Source: an uncultured Prevotellaceae bacterium (GTDB lineage: Bacteria > Bacteroidota > Bacteroidia > Bacteroidales > Bacteroidaceae). From it: a stretch of DNA of 40,772 bases. This document shows, one piece after another, positions 34,235 through 40,772 of this stretch. The notes under the pieces are model-generated. The model worked only from the letters and a program-made list of their open reading frames with translations, was not told where the DNA came from and did no database searches. The stretch's first letter is position 1; every line of letters starts with the position of its first letter. The position numbers and the translations under genes are program-made. The DNA is taken from positions 1 to 40,772 of the forward strand of contig CALCEL010000025.1 of the NCBI GenBank assembly GCA_937900485.1. The letters are read 5' to 3'.

Positions 34235-34630
34235 TCAGTTTCTAAGCCTTAGCTTCCACTCATCATTCTTGCGAGTCATACGTTGTACACGTCTATCTCC
34301 AACACTGTCTGCATACATGAAGTCTGCAAACACGTCACAGCAAGAATCAGAAAAGAACACCACTTTCTCAACAACGATTGAAGTCAGCGGTCCTCTCTCC
34401 TTCTTTTCTTTGTCATGATACTGCATGTATGTACGTAACACATACATTTTCATAACTGAGTCTGACAGGCTCTCATCATCAACACGTCTTATAAACTTTT
34501 CATACTCACCTGCCTCTAACTCCTCAAAAGCAGAGGAGAAAGCTGTCTTGACAGCCTCCTCCGAATTGTCTGATGTACCACAAGTTGTCATCAGCAACGA
34601 CAACAAGAGTAAACATATTATTGTTCTCAT
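34235..34630 (-). CDS. Small DUF4878-like lipoprotein
   Basis: 131 residues from ATG 34630; the frame extends to 34669 and would overlap der, but the signal sequence MRTIICLLLLSLLMTTC starts at 34630. The lipobox (MTTC) is atypical. The mature part matches the DUF4878 type (a small NTF2-like fold): AVKTAFSSAFEELEAGEYEKFIRRVDD and a C-terminal WKLRLRN. Function unknown. It lies 16 bp downstream of der, before the NSS transporter. Confidence 0.7.
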   Translation of the reverse strand: MRTIICLLLLSLLMTTCGTSDNSEEAVKTAFSSAFEELEAGEYEKFIRRVDDESLSDSVMKMYVLRTYMQYHDKEKKERGPLTSIVVEKVVFFSDSCCDVFADFMYADSVGDRRVQRMTRKNDEWKLRLRN

Positions 34631-34646
34631 ACGTCGAGTCACATAG

Positions 34647-35960
34647 TTATTTCTGACGTATATACACATTTATCGGTGTCCCCCTGAAATCCCAGTGCGA
34701 ACGGATCTGATTCTCGAGGAATCGACGATACGGCTCCTTAACATACTGCGGCAGATTGGCGTAGAACACAAATGATGGAACACGAGTACCAGGAATCTGC
34801 ATACAATACTTGATCTTTATGTACTTTCCTTTCAGTGATGGCGGCGGCGTCGCTTCTATAATCGGGAGCATTGTCTCGTTCAGCTTGGCAGTAGACACTT
34901 TATTAGTCCTGACCTCATAAATTCTTTGAACCTCCTCTAGCACCTTAAATATTCTCTGCTTTGTCACCGCAGACGCAAAGATAATGTTGACATCCACGAA
35001 CGGAGCGAATCTGTCTCGTATGGCATTCTCGAAGCACTTGATGGCTGCGTTGGACTTATCCTCAACGAGATCCCATTTGTTCACCACAACAACAAGCCCC
35101 TTCTGGTTCCTCTGTATCAGTTGGAAGATATTAATATCCTGTCCCTCAATACCTCTCGTGGCGTCAATCATGAGCACACACACATCAGAATTCTCTATGG
35201 CGCGAATAGACCTCATGACACTGTAATACTCCAGGTCCTCCGTCACCTTATTCTTCTTACGAATACCCGCAGTATCAACGAGATAGAAGTTGAATCCAAA
35301 CTTCTCGTACTTTGTGTATATAGAGTCACGAGTCGTTCCGGCAATATCCGTCACCACATTTCTATTATCATCGAGAAACGCATTGATGATGGAAGACTTT
35401 CCGGCATTTGGTCTTCCGACGACTGCAATTCGCGGCACGTCATCTTCTATGACCTCCTGCATCTCCTTCTTAAAACTTGAAACAATGGCGTCAAGAAGGT
35501 CACCAGTACCACTACCTGTCACGGCAGATATACACATCGGATCACCCAGTCCGAGCTTATAAAACTCCACAGCGTCATAACGCAACTCATTGGAGTCTGT
35601 CTTGTTGCTGACAAGCAAAGTAGGAATATCGCTCTTTCTCAGAATGTTGGCCACTGCCATATCCAAATCAGTGACACCAGTCTTGACGTCAACGAGAAAC
35701 AGAATCACGTCACACTCCTCAATGGCGATGAGCACCTGACGTCTGATTTCCTCTTCGAACACGTCATCAGAGTTAACCACCCATCCACCAGTATCAACGA
35801 CGGAGAACTCCTTGTTTCCCCACTCACATTTGCCATACTGGCGGTCACGTGTTGTTCCTGCCTCATCACTCACAATAGCATGACGAGTCTTTGTGAGACG
35901 GTTGAACAACGTCGACTTACCCACGTTCGGGCGTCCTACAATAGCAACTAAATTTCCCAT
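34647..35960 (-). CDS. der: Ribosome biogenesis GTPase Der (EngA)
   Basis: 437 residues with two tandem GTPase domains, as expected. G1: GRPNVGKSTLFNRL (9-22), DTGGW, NKTD. G2: GRPNAGKSSIINAFL, DTAGIRKK, NKWD. A C-terminal KH-like domain follows (TPPPSLKGKYIKIKYCMQ... PINVYIRQK). Acts in 50S ribosomal subunit assembly. It lies ~170 bp downstream of era, a gap with a few small hairpins but no clear promoter. Confidence 0.97.
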   Translation of the reverse strand: MGNLVAIVGRPNVGKSTLFNRLTKTRHAIVSDEAGTTRDRQYGKCEWGNKEFSVVDTGGWVVNSDDVFEEEIRRQVLIAIEECDVILFLVDVKTGVTDLDMAVANILRKSDIPTLLVSNKTDSNELRYDAVEFYKLGLGDPMCISAVTGSGTGDLLDAIVSSFKKEMQEVIEDDVPRIAVVGRPNAGKSSIINAFLDDNRNVVTDIAGTTRDSIYTKYEKFGFNFYLVDTAGIRKKNKVTEDLEYYSVMRSIRAIENSDVCVLMIDATRGIEGQDINIFQLIQRNQKGLVVVVNKWDLVEDKSNAAIKCFENAIRDRFAPFVDVNIIFASAVTKQRIFKVLEEVQRIYEVRTNKVSTAKLNETMLPIIEATPPPSLKGKYIKIKYCMQIPGTRVPSFVFYANLPQYVKEPYRRFLENQIRSHWDFRGTPINVYIRQK

Positions 35961-36133
35961 TTCTGTAATTCTTACGAACAGAGAGTCATAATCACCTTAA
36001 AAGGTTAATACTATCTTTTCCCGATGACTCACCCACCCCTTCAGAATGGGCAGGAAAAGACTTTTACATAAACACAAACGCCTGACGTCACATCAGGTCA
36101 GCTGCTTACGCAGCATATATAAACCAGAGTATT

Positions 36134-37015
36134 TTACTCAGGATTATAACCGAATAGATTAAGCTCTTTGTCTGAGTTTCTCCAGTCCTTATCCACCTTG
36201 ACAAAGGTTTCAAGATACACGCTCTTTCCAAAGAATTTCTCAAGACTCTTTCTTGCCTCCGTAGCAACTTTCTTCAAAGCGCGTCCACCATGGCCGATAA
36301 TGATTCCCTTTTGGGAGTCACGTTCCACGAAAATGACCGCATTGATATGTATATGCTTATCGCCCTCCTTGAAACTCTCCACGCCGACCTCAACAGAATA
36401 AGGTATCTCCTTATCATAATACAAGAGAATCTTCTCACGAATAATCTCACTGACGAAAAATCTCGCAGGTTTATCCGTCAGCTGGTCCTTGTCGAAATAA
36501 GGCGGACACTCTGGCAACAGTTCCTTGATACGCTTTAGCACTGGCTCCACGTTAAATTTGTTGAGAGCGGATATCGGCAATATCTCAGCCTTTGGCAACA
36601 TCTCATGCCACTCTTCCACCAAACGGATAAGATTCTCTTGATTCGTCAAGTCAATCTTATTGATGAGCACAAGGAGAGGCACATCGAGCTTTGACACCTT
36701 CTGCAGGAAGTCACTGTTCTTGTCCACCTTCTCCACAGGATCAGTCACATACAACAGCACGTCAGCGTCAACCAGAGCACTCTCAGAGAAAGCGAGCATA
36801 GACTCCTGTAACTTATAATTTGGTTTCAACACGCCCGGCGTGTCGGAGAACACAATCTGCGCCTCGTCATCATTGATGATTCCCATAATACGATGACGTG
36901 TTGTCTGAGCCTTAAATGTCGCGATGGATATGCGCTCGCCCACCAACAGGTTCATTAACGTTGACTTACCTACGTTCGGATTTCCGACGATATTGACAAA
37001 ACCTGACTTATGCAT
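36134..37015 (-). CDS. era: GTPase Era
   Basis: About 293 residues from ATG 37015 (MHKSGFVNIVGNPNVGKST); the frame extends to 37048 but this is the usual Era start. G1 GNPNVGKST, DTPG, NKID, then a C-terminal KH domain (GIIIGHGGRALKKVATEARK...VYLETFVKVDKDWR). Acts in 16S rRNA processing and 30S assembly. Between fabH (upstream) and der (downstream) in an operon-like run. Confidence 0.97.
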   Translation of the reverse strand: MHKSGFVNIVGNPNVGKSTLMNLLVGERISIATFKAQTTRHRIMGIINDDEAQIVFSDTPGVLKPNYKLQESMLAFSESALVDADVLLYVTDPVEKVDKNSDFLQKVSKLDVPLLVLINKIDLTNQENLIRLVEEWHEMLPKAEILPISALNKFNVEPVLKRIKELLPECPPYFDKDQLTDKPARFFVSEIIREKILLYYDKEIPYSVEVGVESFKEGDKHIHINAVIFVERDSQKGIIIGHGGRALKKVATEARKSLEKFFGKSVYLETFVKVDKDWRNSDKELNLFGYNPE

Positions 37016-37082
37016 ATACAAATGATTATTAAAAAAGCGCACCGTCACATAGCGATGCGCTTTCTATAAGATAAAAATTCAC

Positions 37083-38168
37083 TCAATCTCTCTTTCCGCG
37101 TTTGGCGTACCATTCCTCACGGCTAACCTTACCTTCTTTATAGAAATCCGCAGGATAGTCTGAGAATTTGTCTCCATCGTAACCCCATATCATATATGCG
37201 GCTCCCCAGGTGAAACCAGCTCCGAAAGCTGTGAATACAATCTTATCACCTTTCTTGAGGAGCGGCTCATACTCCCATAGCGCCAGCGGGAGAGTACCAC
37301 CCGAAGTGTTTGCCATGTGATCGATATTAATCATCACCTGTTCTTCACTCAGACCAATCCTCTTGGCGACAGCAGACTCTATGCGTACATTTGCCTGATG
37401 AGGAACGAGCCATGCGATGTCATTGTTTGTCAGATTATTTCTCTTGACAATCGTCTCCACGGCGTCCGACATATTAGTCACGGCGTGCTTAAACACCGTA
37501 CGTCCCTCTTGATAGACATAATGCTCACGATTATCCACAGTCTCATGACTCGGCATCTTGGCAGAGCCACCGGCAGTCATGTGAAGCGGCGGAAAACCCT
37601 GACCGTCCACACGCAGATAAGAATCGACAAGACCGACATTCTCCGTAGTCGCCTCCATCAAGACACAAGCAGCTCCATCACCAAAAATCGGGCAAGTGTT
37701 TCTGTCCTCATAATTCGTCATTGAAGACATATGGTCACCGCCACAGATAATGATACGCTTATGACGTCCTGATGAGATGAGACCGGAACCGACCTCCATG
37801 GCATACAAGAAACCGGAGCAGGCCGCCTCCATGTCAAAGCCGAAGGCATTCTTCAGACCACAGTTACCAATCACCAGCGAAGCGGTGGACGGAAAATGAT
37901 AGTCTGGAGTAGTGGTCGCAACAATCAAAGCCTCTATTGTGTCTGGATCAACTTTAGTCTTCTCGAGAAGTTGCTGCACAGCCCTCGTCATCAGATAAGA
38001 CGTTCCGGAGCCCTGCTCAGGCTTGAGGATATGGCGCGTCTTCACACCGATACGTTCCATTATCCACTCGTCACTCGTGTCAACGATACGGGACATCTCT
38101 TCGTTATCCAGGATATAGTCCGGCACATATCCGCCAACACCTGTAATAACTGCATTTATTTTTTCCAT
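37083..38168 (-). CDS. fabH: 3-oxoacyl-ACP synthase III (FabH)
   Basis: 361 residues. Condenses acetyl-CoA with malonyl-ACP to start fatty-acid synthesis. Catalytic triad Cys117 (AACSGF), His257 (VPHQAN), Asn287 (MANTSGG). A ~25-residue C-terminal tail (GDKFSDYPADFYKEGKVSRE...KRGKRD) makes it slightly longer than the ~315-335 residues usual for FabH. It follows rpmF by 31 bp, as in the classic rpmF-plsX-fabH clusters, though plsX is absent here. Confidence 0.95.
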   Translation of the reverse strand: MEKINAVITGVGGYVPDYILDNEEMSRIVDTSDEWIMERIGVKTRHILKPEQGSGTSYLMTRAVQQLLEKTKVDPDTIEALIVATTTPDYHFPSTASLVIGNCGLKNAFGFDMEAACSGFLYAMEVGSGLISSGRHKRIIICGGDHMSSMTNYEDRNTCPIFGDGAACVLMEATTENVGLVDSYLRVDGQGFPPLHMTAGGSAKMPSHETVDNREHYVYQEGRTVFKHAVTNMSDAVETIVKRNNLTNNDIAWLVPHQANVRIESAVAKRIGLSEEQVMINIDHMANTSGGTLPLALWEYEPLLKKGDKIVFTAFGAGFTWGAAYMIWGYDGDKFSDYPADFYKEGKVSREEWYAKRGKRD

Positions 38169-38199
38169 AACATTAAAGGCTTACAATTGTTCCTTAAAA

Positions 38200-38385
38200 T
38201 CAGATTGCCTCACTCTTCACGATAGCCACCTTGCCTCTGTAGTAGCCACATGAACCGCACACTGTGTGGTAAACGTAGAACTCACCACAGTTTGGGCATA
38301 TAGCGAGAGTAGGCATTGTTGCGCCATCATGAGTTCTTCTCTTAAGTGTTCTTGTCTTTGATTGTCTTCTTTTTGGATGTGCCAT
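38200..38385 (-). CDS. rpmF: 50S ribosomal protein L32
   Basis: 61 residues. MAHPKRRQSKTRTLKRRTH is the classic basic L32 N-terminus, and CPNCG...CGSCGYYRG is a complete zinc-binding pair, so this is the C+ (zinc) type. It starts 7 bp after yceD, as in many bacteria. Confidence 0.98.
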   Translation of the reverse strand: MAHPKRRQSKTRTLKRRTHDGATMPTLAICPNCGEFYVYHTVCGSCGYYRGKVAIVKSEAI

Positions 38386-38392
38386 AATCTTA

Positions 38393-38944
38393 TTACTGTT
38401 TTTGTTTATTAATTAATTCTTTCAATGCCGCCCACCGTTCATCCGTCGGTTCGGCGTCCTGCGAGTCATTATCCTCATCACCCTCATGACTGCTTCGGGC
38501 AGCCTGATGTTTACTGAGTTCCTGCATCATCGTGTACTCACACTTCCCAGGTTCGTGTGTACACGTTATCGGAATGCTGAGCGCTATGAACTCGTAGATG
38601 AACTGTGAGAGGTCAATGACACCAGTGGACTCAGGAACCACAACACAGTCACCATCGTCTGAATACTCCTCACCAAGTCTCACGACAAGCTCGTCCGACG
38701 TGTCTATCCGCAATTCTAGATCTGCCAGACACCTGTCACACGGGACAATCAACGTCCCTTCAGAACAGATGGTGAAGCGATATGAGGCACCGCTGCACTT
38801 ACACGTCACCGTGGTGTCTATGTCACCGCGATCGACGAGACCACCTATCTCACCGAAAAAAGCGTCATCCTCGTGAAAGGACAACTCTTTCCCGTCGAGC
38901 TGTGAGCTCAACAAGTCCACCTCATATGACTTTCTCGTATTCAT
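38393..38944 (-). CDS. yceD: DUF177 (YceD) protein
   Basis: 183 residues, a DUF177/YceD protein, usually encoded immediately upstream of rpmF and implicated in 23S rRNA/ribosome assembly. The motif CKCSGASYRFTICSEGTLIV followed by CDRCLADLELRI is the DUF177 signature. A family-typical acidic stretch (EDNDSQDAEP) and the C-terminal ERWAALKELINKQ complete it. It opens the rpmF-fabH-era-der series, with a -7 box only ~8 bp upstream of the ATG. Confidence 0.9.
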   Translation of the reverse strand: MNTRKSYEVDLLSSQLDGKELSFHEDDAFFGEIGGLVDRGDIDTTVTCKCSGASYRFTICSEGTLIVPCDRCLADLELRIDTSDELVVRLGEEYSDDGDCVVVPESTGVIDLSQFIYEFIALSIPITCTHEPGKCEYTMMQELSKHQAARSSHEGDEDNDSQDAEPTDERWAALKELINKQKQ

Positions 38945-38952
38945 TCAGCGCG

Positions 38953-38982
38953 CAAAGTTACAAAATATATATTTTAAACAAA
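38953..38982 (-). promoter_or_regulatory. Promoter of yceD-rpmF-fabH operon
   Basis: TTTG (38979-38982) - N18 - TAACTTTG (38953-38960) followed by CGCGC, in minus sense. The box ends only 8 bp before the ATG at 38944, so the transcript would be almost leaderless. Confidence 0.7.
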
Positions 38983-39067
38983 ATATTATATCACGCCTTT
39001 TTTTAATAATTACGTGTTTTTGTATCAATTCTAACAAAAAAACATCCTCAGCACAACACCTCACATA

Positions 39068-40252
39068 CTACACTCTGCGATGCGGCAACTCAATTCTGAA
39101 TGTAGTCCCGACACCTAACTCAGATGATTTCACGAATATCTTACCCTTATGATACTGCTCTATAATCCTTTTGGCCAACGAGAGTCCCAACCCCCACCCT
39201 CTCTCCTTAGTGGTGAAGCCCGGCTTGAAAACCGCCTCAAAATTAGACTTTTGTATACCCTTACCTGTGTCCGTCACCTCAACGATAACAAAATTCAGGT
39301 TCTCCCTGACACTGATAGTGATACACCCCACGCCCTCCATGGCGTCCACGGCGTTCTTGCACAGATTCTCCGCCACCCACTCAAACAACGCAGACACCAG
39401 ACTCACGATGACTGGGTCTGACGGGAAGTCAGTGACTATCGTCACCTTATCGGAGACACGATGCTTCATGTACGTAACCACACGCGACAGCACTTCTATG
39501 ACATCATCCGGCTTAGGCTCTGGCTGCGAGCCGATCTTGGAGAATCGGTCAGCCACTCTCTCCAACCGGCTTATGTCATTGTCCATCTCCGGAATAAGCT
39601 TGTCGTCAGGATAGGTGTCTTTGAGAACTTGCGACCACGCCATCAGCGAAGATATCGGAGTGCCAAGCTGGTGTGCAGTCTCCTTCGACAGGCCCACCCA
39701 CACCTTATTCTGCTCTGCCCTCGAGACGGCGAACAAGGCAAATATGGAAACCATGACAAAGACCACGACAACCGCAAGCTGCACAAAAGGATAGGCCTCA
39801 AGTCGCTTGAGCATCAACGACTCATCATAACATATATTTATGTAATCGTATGTTTCCTCTTTCTCTCCTGGTATATCAATACGTATGGAATGGCCGTTCC
39901 CCATCATGGTAGCTGCAAGCGACTTCAACACGTCAAGGGAGTCTCGTCCGATGACTGGCACATAATCTATGTTACGGTAGGAAAGCACCTTGCCGGAACT
40001 ACTGACCACGACAACAGGAATGGTATTGTTACCATTTATCACCTTAAGCACAAGATTCAAGTCCGTGTTCTCATCCGCATTATTAAGGGAGCGCATGGCT
40101 TCCGCCCACACCTCCATCCTGTTGGTTTCCTCACTCTTAAGGTCACGGATGAGGTAGTTAGAGGCCAGAAGGGACGTAATTGCGATAACCACGGCTACGA
40201 CAATAAGCAGATATTTCACGTTTCTTATTCGCTTGAACCAATTCATAGGCAA
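39068..40252 (-). CDS. Membrane-bound sensor histidine kinase (orphan)
   Basis: 394 residues. An N-terminal transmembrane helix (~10-30), a small extracytoplasmic domain, then a second helix (VQLAVVVVFVMVSIFALFAVS, ~145-165). The HisKA box is KETAHQLGTPISSLMAW with His194. The HATPase domain has N-box NLCKNAVDAM, G1 DTGKGI, and G2 GWGLGLSLAKRII. It has no receiver domain and no response-regulator gene is in the window. It is transcribed from its own promoter (40359-40388). The signal sensed is unknown. Confidence 0.9.
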   Translation of the reverse strand: MPMNWFKRIRNVKYLLIVVAVVIAITSLLASNYLIRDLKSEETNRMEVWAEAMRSLNNADENTDLNLVLKVINGNNTIPVVVVSSSGKVLSYRNIDYVPVIGRDSLDVLKSLAATMMGNGHSIRIDIPGEKEETYDYINICYDESLMLKRLEAYPFVQLAVVVVFVMVSIFALFAVSRAEQNKVWVGLSKETAHQLGTPISSLMAWSQVLKDTYPDDKLIPEMDNDISRLERVADRFSKIGSQPEPKPDDVIEVLSRVVTYMKHRVSDKVTIVTDFPSDPVIVSLVSALFEWVAENLCKNAVDAMEGVGCITISVRENLNFVIVEVTDTGKGIQKSNFEAVFKPGFTTKERGWGLGLSLAKRIIEQYHKGKIFVKSSELGVGTTFRIELPHRRV

Positions 40253-40358
40253 CCTATAATATTATTAGAATCCGCAGCGTCAGACATGAGACAAAAACGC
40301 GGTCCCCTTTCACCGTTCTGACAATTAACGAGGAAGCCGAGCGACGCCATAGGACATA

Positions 40359-40388
40359 CAAAGATAATTAATATGCGTGAACTATCAA
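40359..40388 (-). promoter_or_regulatory. Promoter of the sensor histidine kinase
   Basis: TTG (40386-40388) - N19 - TATCTTTG (40359-40366), in minus sense, ~107 bp upstream of the start. Confidence 0.65.
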
Positions 40389-40554
40389 GTATTATGCGAA
40401 ATTTTATGGTACTCAAATACAAGGTACTGTGTTCCACACTCGTCGACAGACTCTGCCACTAATCCCATCCCGTGAACATGACCAGAACGTCATATCGTAA
40501 TAAAGAAACAAAAAAATATCAACAATAAGTAATGTGTAACAAACTTTTTGTTCC

Positions 40555-40587
40555 TTTGCAGCACTCAGTCGAACTGGTATACTTTTG
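40555..40587 (+). promoter_or_regulatory. Possible plus-strand promoter
   Basis: TTTG (40555-40558) - N21 - TACTTTTG (40580-40587) on the plus strand, within the first copy of a 23-bp repeat. Fits the consensus, but no plus-strand gene is visible to the window edge beyond a 25-codon frame (40650-40727). Confidence 0.35.
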
Positions 40588-40617
40588 AATTATTGTTTGG
40601 TATACTTTTCAGTTATT
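40575..40617. repeat. Tandem 23-bp-period direct repeat
   Basis: Two 20-bp copies starting TGGTATACTTTT and ending TTATT, at 40575-40594 and 40598-40617, differing at two positions, spaced 23 bp (about two helical turns). Each carries the palindrome GTATAC; could be paired operator sites. Confidence 0.6.
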
Positions 40618-40738
40618 ATTTACATTCCATAATCCATTTGTATTGAGCAATGAATATGCGAGAGTCGCATACAACGGATTTCTGCGCAAGACAATGTGCA
40701 CTTGTGCCGGCGCGGTGTCTCGCGTGACGCGTATGCAC

Positions 40739-40771
40739 AAAAAAAAGCCTCCGGAGAAAAACTCTCCGGAG
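40739..40771 (-). terminator. Terminator of a gene right of the window
   Basis: Nine-bp stem CTCCGGAGA / TCTCCGGAG (40763-40771 with 40749-40757), five-base loop, then GC and eight T in minus sense. It implies a minus-strand gene to the right that ends just outside the window. Confidence 0.85.
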
Positions 40772-40772
40772 A

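Larger units (their letters stand above)
40253..40772. other. Right-edge intergenic region
   Basis: It holds the sensor-kinase promoter, a 23-bp tandem repeat, a possible plus-strand promoter and the terminator of an off-window gene. The 64-codon frame at 40243-40437 overlaps the promoter and is not supported as a gene. Confidence 0.5.

Noticed and set aside
40243..40437. 64-codon minus-strand ORF upstream of the sensor kinase
   Set aside because: It overlaps the kinase promoter and start and has no features of a real protein.
40650..40727. 25-codon plus-strand frame after the tandem repeat
   Set aside because: Only a weak promoter and no recognisable sequence; likely chance.
1..40772. tRNA, rRNA or CRISPR array
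   Set aside because: No T-loop signatures, rRNA-like sequence or regularly spaced direct repeats were seen in the intergenic regions.

Overview
The window reads as a chromosome segment from a Bacteroidales bacterium, most likely a Prevotella-like (Prevotellaceae) organism. The evidence is the gene order (sensor kinase, yceD-rpmF-fabH-era-der, then tig-clpP-clpX-recQ-guaB, then a SurA/OstA/mutL cluster), protein variants typical of Bacteroidetes (OstA-like protein, OmpA with coiled-coil linker), transposase families common there (ISAon1, IS1380), and a recurring Bacteroidetes promoter -7 box, TAnnTTTG or TAnnTTCG, upstream of nearly every transcription unit. All intact genes lie on the minus strand. 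The only plus-strand coding remnant is an ISAon1 transposase fragment at the left edge.

Layout from left to right. 1-1300: two transposase remnants (IS1380 C-terminus, ISAon1 C-terminus) joined head to head at a 14-bp inverted match. 1306-7150: an AT-richer envelope locus of five genes in two promoter/terminator-bounded units. It encodes a YjbH-like outer-membrane system in which YjbH is split into an N-half gene and a C-half gene, followed by a lipoprotein. The C-half plus lipoprotein pair then occurs a second time. 7225-8592: an OmpA-family porin unit. 8691-15654: PPIase, SurA-like PPIase, OstA/LptA-like protein, a small membrane protein and mutL, probably one operon. 15692-22027: a 2059-codon fragment of a giant phage or conjugative-element 'polyvalent' protein with zincin-like, nuclease-like, ADP-ribosyltransferase-like and methyltransferase modules, truncated at both ends. 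22078-22919: an 18-bp inverted repeat and an IS1380 N-terminal pseudogene with an in-frame stop. 22932-24586: a secreted protein with two tandem alpha/beta-hydrolase domains. 24784-32726: guaB, recQ, clpX, clpP and tig. 32836-38982: yceD, rpmF, fabH, era, der, a small lipoprotein and an NSS-family sodium symporter. 39068-40388: an orphan membrane sensor kinase. The right edge carries a tandem 23-bp repeat and a terminator for a gene outside the window.

Functionally the core genes cover envelope biogenesis (SurA-like chaperones, OstA-like LPS transport, fatty-acid initiation by FabH), ribosome assembly (Der, Era, YceD/L32), protein quality control (trigger factor, ClpXP), DNA repair (MutL, RecQ) and GMP synthesis (GuaB). 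The accessory material is the duplicated split-YjbH/lipoprotein locus, the mobile-element debris abutting the promoter of the PPIase operon, and the double hydrolase. The best candidate for something undescribed is the split and duplicated YjbH/lipoprotein cluster. All family assignments come from reading motifs; no database search was run.
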